Below are positions 39,769-48,820 of a DNA stretch of 64,000 nt, in pieces. Below the pieces are notes generated by a model. That model was not told where the DNA came from. It searched no databases and worked only from the letters and a program-made list of their open reading frames with translations. The position numbers and the translations under genes were made by a program. The DNA lies in contig JAAFJX010000006.1 of assembly GCA_013299045.1 (NCBI GenBank), positions 62,001 through 126,000 on the forward strand. Reading direction: 5' to 3'. How positions within the stretch are numbered: the stretch's first letter is position 1; each line of letters starts with the position of its first letter. The DNA is from Cytophagales bacterium. Its GTDB lineage: Bacteria; Bacteroidota; Bacteroidia; Cytophagales; Bernardetiaceae.

Positions 39769-41043
39769 TCATTGAATACGCTCAAAACCACAATAAGGGA
39801 CTAAAACAGCAGGGACTTTGATGCCGTCTGCCTCTTGATTGTTTTCTAGAAGTGCCGCCATAATACGCGGAAGAGCCATGGCGCTGCCGTTGAGCGTATG
39901 GACGAGTGCTTTGTTGTTCGTCTTGTCTTTGTAACGCAATTTGAGCCTATTGGACTGAAAGGTCTCAAAATTAGAGCATGAACTTACTTCCAGCCAGCGC
40001 TCTTGTGCGGCCGAAAAGACTTCAAAATCGTGGCAGAGTGCGGCATTAAAGCTAATATCGCCACCACAAAGACGCAGTATTCTATAAGGTAGCTCCATCG
40101 CTTCTAGCAAGCTAGAAATATGTTGGCACATTTCTTCGTGCAACTGATATGAATTGCTGGGGTGCGCTATTTGCACAATCTCTACCTTATCAAACTGGTG
40201 CAAGCGGTTGAGGCCGCGTACATGAGCGCCCCATGAACCAGCCTCTCGTCTAAAGCAAGGAGTGTAACCCGCATTTTTGATGGGCAGCTCGCGTTCATCA
40301 ATGATAAGGTCGCGATAAAGATTGGTAATTGGCACTTCCGCAGTGGGAATCAAGTAGAAATTGTCGGCAGTTGCATGATACATTTGGCCTTCTTTATCAG
40401 GAAGTTGGCCTGTTGCTATAGCGGAAGCCTCATTAACAAGCAAAGGTGGTTGTATTTCTAAATAGCCGGCTGCCTCAGCGCGGTCCAAAAAGAAATTAAT
40501 AAGTCCTCTCTGTAAGCGTGCGCCTTTGCCTTTATAAACAGGGAAACCCGCCCCGGTCAGTTTATTGCCTAGCTCAAAGTCAATGATGTCATACTTTTTG
40601 ATGAGTTCCCAGTGTGGCAATGCCTTAAAACCAAAAGTGGGTATAGCGCCGTGGCGGTGTAGCTCTTGGTTATCGTCTGCATTTTTGCCCTCCGGTACAA
40701 GCTCATGCGGCAAATTAGGTAACTCATAAAGTGCCTGGGTCAGGTTGTGGTCTGCTGCTGCGAGTTTGTCCTCAAGTGTTTTTATTTGAGGGCGCAGAGC
40801 GGCAGCGTGCGTTTTAAGTGCCTCTGCATCTTCTTTTTGACCATTTTTAAGCAAAAGAGGAATTTTTTTGGCAGCCTCATTAGACTCTGTCTGGAGCGCA
40901 TTCAACTGATTCTGCAAACCCTTGCGCTCATCGTCAATTCTAAGAACATTCTCTACGAGTACATCAGCGTTAAAAAGTCTTTTTTTATTCAAAGCCTTGA
41001 TAACTCTTTCTTTTTCTTGACGAATAACAGCAACTTGTAACAT
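39769..41043 (-). CDS. serS: Seryl-tRNA synthetase
   Basis: A 424-residue class II synthetase charging tRNA-Ser. Residues ~1-105 form the long antiparallel coiled coil that grips the tRNA; the catalytic core shows motif 2 (FRREAGSWGAHVRGLNRLHQF) and motif 3 (ALPRIMAALLENNQ). Length is normal. ATG 41043 is preferred to an in-frame upstream start at 41073, which is part of the promoter. Convergent with the efflux adaptor gene. Confidence 0.96.
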   Translation of the reverse strand: MLQVAVIRQEKERVIKALNKKRLFNADVLVENVLRIDDERKGLQNQLNALQTESNEAAKKIPLLLKNGQKEDAEALKTHAAALRPQIKTLEDKLAAADHNLTQALYELPNLPHELVPEGKNADDNQELHRHGAIPTFGFKALPHWELIKKYDIIDFELGNKLTGAGFPVYKGKGARLQRGLINFFLDRAEAAGYLEIQPPLLVNEASAIATGQLPDKEGQMYHATADNFYLIPTAEVPITNLYRDLIIDERELPIKNAGYTPCFRREAGSWGAHVRGLNRLHQFDKVEIVQIAHPSNSYQLHEEMCQHISSLLEAMELPYRILRLCGGDISFNAALCHDFEVFSAAQERWLEVSSCSNFETFQSNRLKLRYKDKTNNKALVHTLNGSAMALPRIMAALLENNQEADGIKVPAVLVPYCGFERIQ

Positions 41044-41070
41044 AATTTTACGGTTTTTGGAATCAGAGCG

Positions 41071-41101
41071 CAAAGTTAGTTGTTTATTTGCAAAAGAACA
41101 A
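41071..41101 (-). promoter_or_regulatory. Bacteroidota-type promoter of serS
   Basis: Minus strand: TTG at 41101-41099, 20-bp spacer, TAACTTTG at 41078-41071, ATG at 41043. Confidence 0.7.
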
Positions 41102-41149
41102 CAACCTTTTGTCTAAAAAACAAGCAACTAAACTTTCTCTAAAAGTACT

Positions 41150-41619
41150 TGGTTGTCCCTTAAAATACATCTAAGATTTTTACTATCAGTAAATTAAACA
41201 AGTATTTCTACTTTAAAATATCTTAATTTTTAGCTTATTTTATCAAATAACTGGCAAAATCTCAAGTGTTTTTTAAGTCCTGCACTGCCTCGCATCAGAC
41301 AAAAGCGAATGGCTCAAATGTCAGAGGGTGAGATTTCCTGTGCAACTCTGTTTTATAAGAGAATGAATCAGAGAAAAAGCCATTCGCTGGTTTAGATGAA
41401 AAAAGGCTATTTTTCCATCTAAATTGGCCTTTTGCGAGGCTTGATTTTTTTGCTATACCCTGCGGTCGGAACTTTCTGCTCGCGCTTCGGTTCTGCATTA
41501 AGGCAAAAAGTAGAGAAGAGAAGTCTATCAAAGGCCGTTAAGGTGTACCCAAAATAGGCAAGCTATCCTCCTTAAATTTAGCTTGCATCTATTGAATGTA
41601 ATTTTTTTAGGGACGACTA
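41150..41619 (+). mobile_element. ~470-bp non-autonomous mobile repeat, copy A
   Basis: Bounded by TTGGTTGTCCCTTAAAA (left) and TTAGGGACGACTA (right). It matches the reverse complement of 45419-45884 along almost its whole length. Shared internal features: an 11-bp inverted repeat AGCGAATGGCT / AGCCATTCGCT, a hairpin TTTAGATGAAAAA / TTTTTCCATCTAAA, and a GCCT-TTTGCG-AGGC hairpin. No open frame is conserved between copies, so it is non-coding. It sits in the serS-topoisomerase spacer; the remainder of that spacer (41620-41765) holds only a further repeat end. Confidence 0.85.
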
Positions 41620-41620
41620 C

Positions 41621-41661
41621 TTATAATAAATGCTTTATATACTTTTTAAGGAAAGACGACA
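41621..41661 (+). repeat. Solo mobile-repeat end abutting copy A
   Basis: TTATAATAAATGCTTTATAT followed by ACTTTTTAAGGAAAGACGAC resembles the right end of copy B (AATAAATGCTTTAGATATATTTTAAAAGAAGAC). It starts right after the right border of copy A, which suggests one element inserted at the end of another. Confidence 0.55.
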
Positions 41662-41765
41662 TATGACTATTAGTAAAAATGTAATCAAAGATTAAGACTG
41701 ATAGGCCTGAAAACCTCAAACTTACCCAAGCATCATTTGCTACATAAACTGGTTCTAGAGGTGGT

Positions 41766-44288
41766 TTAGAATAAGTTTTCGCCTGCCTCCTCTTCTTCCT
41801 CAAGAGCTTTAAACAAAACTTGCGTGATAACTCTCTCTTCTATCCGCCGCCCAATGGATTTCCAGCCCTTTACCTCCTCAAAATCATTGACTTTTACGCG
41901 CCTTGTTTGAACGCGCCCCGCAGGGCCAGGACTACTTATCTCAAGTTCTGAATTTTGTAAGGTGCTGATTGCAGTCAGTTTGGACTTAGGATTGCCGCCA
42001 ACAAAATTGAATTTTTTGGCCAAGGTGTTGGTTTCTATTCGAAAGCGTTTGAAGTAATAGTTTCGGTCTTCTGCATCATAATAAAGTGCAGAAATAACAT
42101 TTTCTAGCCGCAGTTTTTCTATGTGCAAGACTTGCTCAGCCTCGTAACGGTTTGTAAGGTCATGCGTGGTGAGTTCATAGTCGCCATTTTTATAAATAAT
42201 GAGAATTTGGTCGTTGCTCTCAAATTTACCCAAAGATTTGCCCAATTTATCTTTGTTCAGAATCCCCACGTTGGTATCGTAGAAAATTTCAACAGCATCA
42301 AGAGTAGATTTGCCTTTTTGCTTAAATTTGGCTCGCTTGACGGGATATTTTGTTAAAATATTGCCCTGAGCGTTTCTCCCTTTAATGTCCAGTTCGGCAA
42401 AGTCATAATCAAAAATTTTATTTTTGGCTTTGCAGTTGGGTGATAAATAAACCGTAATGACTTCGCTTTCGCCGTTTGGGTTAGCGCTAAAGTGATACAC
42501 CTTGCCATTAACATCTTCAGCGGCCAATTTATAGGGCCTATCTCGCGTAATGCCTTGCATCTGAAAGCGCTTAACGTAAGTACGCCCACTTTGCGGCTCT
42601 AGGTAGGCCAGGTGGTAAACCATACGTTCATCATTGCGGCGATACACGTCTAGGTGCATAATGTCCTTTCCAACGAATAGCTTATCTGCAATTTTAGATA
42701 TTTGGCAAGTGCCGTCGGCCAGAAAAACAATGATATCGTCTATATCGGAGCAGTCGCAAACAAATTCATCTTTTTTAAGCCCCATACCCACAAAACCCTC
42801 TTTACGATTGACATAGAGTTTGGCGTTATTGGCCACTACAGCCGTTGCTTGTATGGTATCAAAGGCGGCTATTTTGGTCAGGCGCAGTCTATCTTTACCG
42901 TATTTGCTTTTGAGGTCGGTAAAATACTGTATGGTATAAGCCACAGTATCAGAAAGATGCCGTTCTACATCGCGAAGTTCCGCATTCAGTTTTTGAATCA
43001 AATCTTCAGCCTTAAAAGCGTCATATCTGGAAATACGTTTTATTTTTATTTCGGTCAGCTTGATGATATCCTCCTGAACAACAGGGCGGTAAAAGTCTTT
43101 GACATAAGGCTCTAAGCCCTTGGCAATAAAGGACAAAACCTCTTCCCAAGTGCCAGCTTCTTCAATGTCTCGGTAAATGCCATATTCGATAAAAATGCGT
43201 TCTAAAGAGGAGAAAAAGAGTTTTTCTTTCAACTCATTGCGCTTAATGTTTAATTCTTGGGTTAGTAACGCTTTGGTATTTTCGGTAGAAAGGCGCAGTA
43301 ATTCATTAACCGTAACAAAATGTGGCTTGTTATCAATTATCACACACGCATTTGGCGAAATAGACACTTCGCAGTCCGTAAAAGCATAAAGAGCGCTCAT
43401 GGTAACGTCTGTGGACGTGCCCGGAATGAGGTGGATAGCCAGTTCTACGTCTTTGGCGGTATTATCCTGTACTTTTTTAATTTTTATCTTGCCCGCATCT
43501 GCCGCTTTGACAATGCTTTCTTTGAGGCTTTCGGTGGTTGTGCCGTAAGGAATTTCTTTAACTAGTAATGTTTTTTTGTCAAACTCTTCAATTTTGGCAC
43601 GTACCCGTACCTTACCACCGCGCAAGCCTCCGTTGTAGTTAGAAAAATCGGCCTGTCCTGCGGTTTGAAAATCAGGAAAAATGGAAGGGTTTTCACCTTT
43701 TAGAATGGCGATAGAAGCCTCAATCAGTTCGTTGAAATTATGAGGCAATATTTTGGTAGAAAGCCCAACCGCAATGCCTTCAACTCCTTGCGCTAACAGA
43801 AGCGGAAATTTTACGGGCAGTGTAATAGGCTCTTTTTTGCGGCCGTCGTAAGACATTTGCCACTCAGTTGTATTGGCATTAAAAAGCACCTCAAGGGCGA
43901 ATTTAGACAAACGCGCCTCAATATAACGGGGTGCGGCAGCGGAGTCGCCGGTGCGGAAATCGCCCCAGTTGCCTTGTGTATCAATTAGTAAATCTTTTTG
44001 GCCAACATTTACAAGTGCATCACCAATAGAAGCGTCGCCATGTGGGTGGTATTGCATCGTCTGACCAATAATATTTGCCACTTTATGGTAGCGCCCGTCG
44101 TCCATAACATTCATGGCATAAAGAATACGGCGTTGAACTGGCTTTAGGCCATCTAGAACGTGAGGAATGGCACGGTCTAGAATGACATAAGAGGCATAGT
44201 CTAGAAACCAATTTTCGTACATTCCCTGCACGGGAGGCGCATCATAGAGATGGTCGTTGTTATCCTGAACGGCATTGTCGTCTTGCAT
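41766..44288 (-). CDS. parC: DNA topoisomerase IV subunit A (type IIA, ParC-like)
   Basis: An 840-residue type IIA topoisomerase A subunit: N-terminal winged-helix/tower breakage-reunion domain with catalytic Tyr122 (SAAAPRYIEARLS), a coiled-coil dimerisation region, and a C-terminal beta-pinwheel DNA-wrapping domain. The C-terminal domain lacks an obvious GyrA box (QRRGGKG) and the length is between GyrA and ParC, so ParC (chromosome decatenation) is favoured. The parE partner is not adjacent. Very acidic C-terminus (EEEEEAGE). A -7 element TAGCTTTG is at 44344-44337 with a TTG 16 bp further upstream. Confidence 0.88.
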   Translation of the reverse strand: MQDDNAVQDNNDHLYDAPPVQGMYENWFLDYASYVILDRAIPHVLDGLKPVQRRILYAMNVMDDGRYHKVANIIGQTMQYHPHGDASIGDALVNVGQKDLLIDTQGNWGDFRTGDSAAAPRYIEARLSKFALEVLFNANTTEWQMSYDGRKKEPITLPVKFPLLLAQGVEGIAVGLSTKILPHNFNELIEASIAILKGENPSIFPDFQTAGQADFSNYNGGLRGGKVRVRAKIEEFDKKTLLVKEIPYGTTTESLKESIVKAADAGKIKIKKVQDNTAKDVELAIHLIPGTSTDVTMSALYAFTDCEVSISPNACVIIDNKPHFVTVNELLRLSTENTKALLTQELNIKRNELKEKLFFSSLERIFIEYGIYRDIEEAGTWEEVLSFIAKGLEPYVKDFYRPVVQEDIIKLTEIKIKRISRYDAFKAEDLIQKLNAELRDVERHLSDTVAYTIQYFTDLKSKYGKDRLRLTKIAAFDTIQATAVVANNAKLYVNRKEGFVGMGLKKDEFVCDCSDIDDIIVFLADGTCQISKIADKLFVGKDIMHLDVYRRNDERMVYHLAYLEPQSGRTYVKRFQMQGITRDRPYKLAAEDVNGKVYHFSANPNGESEVITVYLSPNCKAKNKIFDYDFAELDIKGRNAQGNILTKYPVKRAKFKQKGKSTLDAVEIFYDTNVGILNKDKLGKSLGKFESNDQILIIYKNGDYELTTHDLTNRYEAEQVLHIEKLRLENVISALYYDAEDRNYYFKRFRIETNTLAKKFNFVGGNPKSKLTAISTLQNSELEISSPGPAGRVQTRRVKVNDFEEVKGWKSIGRRIEERVITQVLFKALEEEEEAGENLF

Positions 44289-44503
44289 GGCTAGATGTTT
44301 TTTTCGTGTTTGGGCGCAGTATCCTCAATAAGGCCGCAAAGCTAGTTAAAAAGCCGCTTACAAGAAAGCATTTTTTGTTTTTTTGGCAAATGCCTCATAG
44401 TCAAGACGAAGATACCATCTGTTTGAATCTATGGCATTTTTTTTGAGTTTGCATCAAAAAAACACAACTTTGCCGATTGTTCTTTGGCTTAATTTTAATT
44501 CTG

Positions 44504-45298
44504 ATGGATTTTCTGGCTTTGGTAACCGATTATGGCTGGCCTATTTTGGCATTTTTAGCAGTGTTTTCATTTATAGCGGGCTTTATTGATGCAGTGGTGG
44601 GTGGTGGTGGTCTCGTACAACTACCTGCATTGCTCATAGCACTGCCTCAAAGTCCTTTGCCTACGCTTTTTGGCACCAATAAAATTTCAGCGCTTGCAGG
44701 CACGACTATTTCAGCACTTGAATTTGCCAAACGCATAAAGTTTGATTACAAATTACTCTTGACGGTTGCTTTTTGTGCTGGCCTAGCGTCTTTTTTGGGC
44801 GCAAAAGCAGTGAGTTTTATGGACGTAAACAAACTGAAGCCTATTGTTTTGGTGATACTGATAGGCATAGCTCTTTATACCTTTTTTAAAAAAGACTTAG
44901 GAACACTACCCAGTAAAAATCTTCCATTCAAAAAGCAGATGCTTTACGGAGCGCTTTTGGGCATAGTGGTCGGGTTTTATGACGGATTTTTAGGTCCTGG
45001 CACGGGTAGCTTTTTTGTATTAGGTTTTGTACTTCTTTTAGGTTTTGAATTTTTACGGGCTTCTGCCTACTCAAAAATCATCAACTGCATGACGAATATA
45101 ACAGCGTTGGTGGTGTTCGTCAGAGAAGGGCACTATCTGCTTGGACTGGCCGTTCTGATGGCTATCTGCAACTTGTCGGGAAGTTGGTTAGGCGCAAAAA
45201 TAGCCATGAAAAAAGGAAATGGCTTCGTTAGAATGCTTTTTTTGGTCATCGTAACGCTCATGATTTTTCGCTATAGCTATGATATTTTTTGGGTTTAA
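44504..45298 (+). CDS. TSUP-family (TauE/SafE) transporter
   Basis: A 264-residue inner-membrane protein with about eight TM segments and the two family half-repeats: FIDAVVGGGGLVQLPALL near the N-terminus and FYDGFLGPGTGSFFVLGF in the middle. TSUP proteins export or import sulfite, sulfonates and related small anions; the substrate is not readable. Divergent from parC; ATG 44504 is chosen over a TTG at 44477. Downstream is an imperfect hairpin (45331-45365) and then repeat copy B. Confidence 0.9.
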   Translation: MDFLALVTDYGWPILAFLAVFSFIAGFIDAVVGGGGLVQLPALLIALPQSPLPTLFGTNKISALAGTTISALEFAKRIKFDYKLLLTVAFCAGLASFLGAKAVSFMDVNKLKPIVLVILIGIALYTFFKKDLGTLPSKNLPFKKQMLYGALLGIVVGFYDGFLGPGTGSFFVLGFVLLLGFEFLRASAYSKIINCMTNITALVVFVREGHYLLGLAVLMAICNLSGSWLGAKIAMKKGNGFVRMLFLVIVTLMIFRYSYDIFWV

Positions 45299-45418
45299 GC
45301 CTAGTTTTGACAAATAAAATCAAACCTCAAGAGGCCAGTTTTGATTCAAAAAACTGCCTTTCCTTTTATTGGAATCAAGGAATGACTTTTTATACTTCTA
45401 CAAAACAAGATGACTCAA

Positions 45419-45884
45419 TAGTCGTCCCTTAAAAAGTCTGCATAAGAACAAGCACATCAATTGATTGATATGATTTATCTACTCTAGGGACATCCTCATG
45501 GTTTTTTGGGCTTTTTCTCTCTACTTTTTGCCTTGATGCAGCACTGAAGCGCGAGCTGAAAGTTCCGACCGTAGGGCATAGCAAAAAAATCAAGCCTCGC
45601 AAAAGGCCAATTTAGATGAAAAAACAGGCTTTTTTCATCTAAACCAGCGAATGGCTTTTTCTTTGATTCACTCTCTTGCAAAACATAATAGCACATAAAA
45701 TCTCACCCTCTGACATTTGAGCCATTCGCTTTTGTCTGATGGGAGGCAGTGCAGGCCGTAAAAAGCCCTTGAGGTTTTGCCAGTTTTTTGACAAAATAGG
45801 TTAAAAACTAAGAGATTCTGAAGATGAAATGCTTGTTTAATTTACTAAAAATAAATGCTTTAGATATATTTTAAAAGAAGACTA
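45419..45884 (-). mobile_element. 466-bp non-autonomous mobile repeat, copy B
   Basis: Bounded by TAGTCGTCCCTTAAAA and TTTTAAAAGAAGACTA, with TA at both borders. It is in the opposite orientation to copy A and shares the internal blocks listed there, including the AGCGAATGGCT inverted repeat (45649-45659 and 45719-45729) and a longer TTTAGATGAAAAAA / TTTTTTCATCTAAA hairpin (45610-45643). Base changes in the hairpin arms between A and B partly keep the pairing. Confidence 0.85.
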
Positions 45885-45912
45885 GATAAGCTATTGCCCT
45901 TGTGCTTATCCA

Positions 45913-45955
45913 TAAAACAGCCCTAAAAACGCAATGTGTTCTTAGGGCTGTTTTA
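45913..45955. terminator. Rho-independent terminator (both strands possible)
   Basis: Stem TAAAACAGCCCTAA / TTAGGGCTGTTTTA with a loop of about 15 bases; 31 bp past the end of the acyl-CoA dehydrogenase gene on the minus strand. Confidence 0.75.
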
Positions 45956-45986
45956 TTTTTACAAAAACAAAAAAGACAAATACCAA

Positions 45987-47162
45987 TTACTTCAGAATTG
46001 CTCTTGAAATAACTAATTTTTGAATTTCGGACGTACCCTCGCCAATGGTGCAGAGCTTGGAATCTCTATAATACTTTTCTACAGGATAATCTTTGGTGTA
46101 ACCATAGCCACCAAAAATTTGTACGGCTTCGTTGGCTACTTTTACAGATACCTCAGAGGCATAATATTTGGCATAAGCCGATTGCAGATTGACGTTTTGA
46201 CCTTTGTCTTTCATAGATGCTGCCTGAAAAGTAAGCAATTTAGCGGCTTCTACTTCCATAGCCATTTCGGCGAGCTTGAAGGCAATGGCCTGAAACTTTG
46301 AAATGGGTTGATTGAACTGATGACGTTCTTTTGAATAGGCCAGTGCGTGTTCGTAAGCGCCAGCCGCAATCCCCAAGCTAAGCGCAGCGATAGAAATACG
46401 ACCGCCGTCCAGTACTTTCATAGACTGAATGAAGCCTTCGCCCACTTTGCCCAGAATTTGGTCTTTATGAACGCGGCAATCTGTAAAAATGAGTTCAGTT
46501 GTTTCCGAAAGACGCATACCGAGTTTATCTTCTTTACGGCCAGCCGAAAACCCTGGGGTTCCTTTTTCTATGACAAAGGCTGTCATGCCGTGTGAGTCGC
46601 CCACTTCGCCTGTTCTCACAATGACGACGGCCACATTGCCTGATTTGCCATGCGTAATAAAGTTTTTAGCGCCGTTAATGATGTAATAATCGCCATCTTG
46701 AACAGCCACCGTGCGCATATTGCCTGCATCTGAGCCGGTGTTGGGTTCTGTTAGCCCCCACGCGCCAATCCATTCGGCTGTGGCCAAAAGCGGCAAATAT
46801 TTTTTCTTTTGCGCGTCATTACCAAACTGTAAGATGTGGCCTGTGCAAAGAGAGTTGTGTGCGGCCATAGAGAGGCCAATAGAGGGGTCAATTTTTGCCA
46901 GTTCAGAGATAGCCGTTACGTATTCTACGTAGCCAAGCCCAGAGCCGTTGTATTCTTGGGGCACAAGCACACCCATCAGACCGAGTTTGCCTAGTTCTTT
47001 AAAGACTTCAATCGGGAAATACTGGTCGTCGTCCCACTTGTTTCTGAAAGGAGTAATGTGCTTTGCGCCAAACTCTCTGATGGTTTGGGCAATCATTTGC
47101 TGGGTTTCGGTTTCAGCGAAATTCAAGCCTTGTTCTTGCAAATCTGTGTTGTAAGCACCCAT
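45987..47162 (-). CDS. Acyl-CoA dehydrogenase
   Basis: A 391-residue FAD flavoprotein that introduces the alpha-beta double bond in acyl-CoA and passes electrons to electron-transfer flavoprotein. Signatures in order: GAWGLTEPNTGSDAG (FAD/substrate), FITHGKSGNVAVVIV, QIFGGYGYTKDYPVEKYYRD, and the catalytic Glu375 in IGEGTSEIQ. Position of the catalytic base is that of short-/medium-chain enzymes, but chain length or branched substrate cannot be decided. Single gene, no other beta-oxidation gene nearby. Confidence 0.93.
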   Translation of the reverse strand: MGAYNTDLQEQGLNFAETETQQMIAQTIREFGAKHITPFRNKWDDDQYFPIEVFKELGKLGLMGVLVPQEYNGSGLGYVEYVTAISELAKIDPSIGLSMAAHNSLCTGHILQFGNDAQKKKYLPLLATAEWIGAWGLTEPNTGSDAGNMRTVAVQDGDYYIINGAKNFITHGKSGNVAVVIVRTGEVGDSHGMTAFVIEKGTPGFSAGRKEDKLGMRLSETTELIFTDCRVHKDQILGKVGEGFIQSMKVLDGGRISIAALSLGIAAGAYEHALAYSKERHQFNQPISKFQAIAFKLAEMAMEVEAAKLLTFQAASMKDKGQNVNLQSAYAKYYASEVSVKVANEAVQIFGGYGYTKDYPVEKYYRDSKLCTIGEGTSEIQKLVISRAILK

Positions 47163-47282
47163 TGTTAAATTTGAGTAAAAGTGTGAACGATGCGATTCAA
47201 TAAATGGCCATTAGACGCGCCTCTCATTAATTTTTTAGATAAAACAATCTTTTAGAAAAAATTGTTTGAGGCGCATTTGTTT

Positions 47283-48008
47283 TTAATCTTCTATATCAGA
47301 CATATCGAGGTTATGAAAAACGTTTTGAACGTCGTCGTCGTTTTCAAGTTTTTCTATAACATCAAGCACTTCCTTGGCGGCTTCGGGGCTGAGCTTGGTG
47401 GTATTTTTAGGTAAACGCTGTAGTTCGGCAGACACAACAGGTATTTGGCGGTCTTCTAAGCCTTTTTGCATTTGGCCAAAATCTTCAAAAAGGGTATAAA
47501 CGTAGATGTCGTCGCCATCAGTTTCAATTTCGTCTGCACCAAATTCTATGAGGTCAAGTTCTATATCTTCAAGTTTGGCTTGCTGTGCAGAGAGCTTGAA
47601 ACAAGCCTTTCTATCAAAGAGGAAGTCCAAAGAGCCTGTTTTGCCCAGAGAGCCTCCCGAGCGCGTAAAGTACATGCGCACATTAGCAACACTTCGTATA
47701 GAATTATCCGTAGCGCATTCTACCACCACAGCAATACCATGTGGTGCATAGCCTTCATAAACAATTTCTTCGTAGTCTTTTTCTTCTTTGGAGGTAGCCC
47801 TCTTGATAGCCGCTTCTATGCGGTCTTTTGGCATATTAACGGCCTTGGCGTTTTGAATAATAATTCTCAATTTGCCATTAGCGGAAAGGTCTGGTCCGCC
47901 TTGCTTTACTGCCATAGAAATTTCTTTGCCTAAGCGAGAGAACTGCCTAGACATTGCGTCCCAACGTTTGAACTTTCGGGCTTTTCGGTACTCAAATGCG
48001 CGTCCCAT
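47283..48008 (-). CDS. yebC: YebC/PmpR family DNA- or ribosome-associated regulator
   Basis: A 241-residue member of the YebC/TACO1 family: MGRAFEYRKARKFKRWDAMSRQF (Bacteroidota variant of the start), GGPDLSANGKLR, NMPKDRIEAAIKRA, and YEGYAPHGIAVVVEC. Members act as transcription regulators or as factors relieving ribosome stalling; which applies here is not visible. ATG 48008 is the family start, although the frame extends seven codons further. The acidic C-terminus (NLDMSDIED) is usual. Confidence 0.93.
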   Translation of the reverse strand: MGRAFEYRKARKFKRWDAMSRQFSRLGKEISMAVKQGGPDLSANGKLRIIIQNAKAVNMPKDRIEAAIKRATSKEEKDYEEIVYEGYAPHGIAVVVECATDNSIRSVANVRMYFTRSGGSLGKTGSLDFLFDRKACFKLSAQQAKLEDIELDLIEFGADEIETDGDDIYVYTLFEDFGQMQKGLEDRQIPVVSAELQRLPKNTTKLSPEAAKEVLDVIEKLENDDDVQNVFHNLDMSDIED

Positions 48009-48043
48009 AGTCAATAAATGCTTGTACAATTTTTTTGTGCTTG

Positions 48044-48075
48044 CAAATTTAGTAAAATGGACTTCGTAAATTCAA
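48044..48075 (-). promoter_or_regulatory. Bacteroidota-type promoter of yebC
   Basis: Minus strand: TTG at 48075-48073, 21-bp spacer, TAAATTTG at 48051-48044, ATG at 48008. Confidence 0.65.
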
Positions 48076-48211
48076 ATTCTTACTTATTTTTTTTAAAATA
48101 GACTTACTCTTTTGGCTTTACATACTTTTTTTAAATGCAATTTTGGGCTTTCAGCCACAAGCTGTTAATTTCGCCGCTGAATTTGATACACCAAAAATAA
48201 CCCTTTGAATT

Positions 48212-48820
48212 TTGAACAAGACGCTCGCCCATCTTATATCATATTTGTTTCACCCTTGCTTTTTGGGTACTTTGCTTTGTTTGTTGTTAAGCGAGCATAA
48301 TTTAACGCCTGTGCAAGGAGATTTTTTTTGGAGTTTTATGGGGCTGATAGCTATCTTTACCATTGTTTTTCCTATTTTGTTCTTGGTGCTTTTTTATAGG
48401 CTGGGGCTAGTAACTTCTTTGCACGTAGAAAGGCGCGAGGAGCGGCCTATCCTTTACGGTATCAGCCTATTGTTTTATGGAGTAACGGCCTACTTCCTTT
48501 ACAGCAAGGGCATAGCTGGCATACCTGTTGCTTATATGATGATGCACCTTACGCTATTGCTGGGCTTGGTTTTTATTCTAACTTTCTTTTACAAAGTAAG
48601 CGCTCATGCGGCTGGTTTGGGTGGTCTTTGCGGGTTTTGGTTTGCGCTAGCGGACTTTACAATGGCCGAATCAGTGCTTTATGGGGCCTCTTTGAGCTTT
48701 GCGTTCTCTGGCATCGTATTTTCGGCGCGTTTGAGTCTTTCGGCACATAGCTATGCCGAGTTGGTACTCGGTTGGTTACTAGGCTTTGGGTGTTTACTGA
48801 CTATGTTTTATGGCTTCTAA
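48212..48820 (+). CDS. PAP2-like integral membrane protein
   Basis: A 202-residue protein with about six TM segments. It has shortened PAP2 phosphatase motifs: RREERP (residues ~73-78, like KxxxxxxRP), SAHAAGLGG (like PSGH) and HSYAELVLGWLLG (like SRxxxxxHxxxD with the Asp changed to Glu/Gly). It therefore resembles membrane phosphatidic-acid-phosphatase-like proteins of Bacteroidota, though activity is uncertain because the last motif is altered. The start appears to be TTG at 48212, as no ATG exists before the first TM. Confidence 0.65.
   Translation: MNKTLAHLISYLFHPCFLGTLLCLLLSEHNLTPVQGDFFWSFMGLIAIFTIVFPILFLVLFYRLGLVTSLHVERREERPILYGISLLFYGVTAYFLYSKGIAGIPVAYMMMHLTLLLGLVFILTFFYKVSAHAAGLGGLCGFWFALADFTMAESVLYGASLSFAFSGIVFSARLSLSAHSYAELVLGWLLGFGCLLTMFYGF

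Larger units (their letters stand above)
45299..45986. other. Intergenic region holding mobile repeat copy B
   Basis: About 690 bp between the TSUP gene and the acyl-CoA dehydrogenase gene (convergent). It contains an imperfect hairpin at 45331-45365 (AGGCCAGTTTT / AAAACTG-CCTTT), copy B at 45419-45884 and a terminator at 45913-45955. No gene is seen. Confidence 0.7.

Noticed and set aside
41295-41531. 78-codon ORF on the minus strand inside repeat copy A
   Set aside because: The corresponding frame is broken in copy B, so it is not conserved coding sequence.
45496-45696. 66-codon ORF on the minus strand inside repeat copy B
   Set aside because: The same frame in copy A has early stops; the element looks non-coding.
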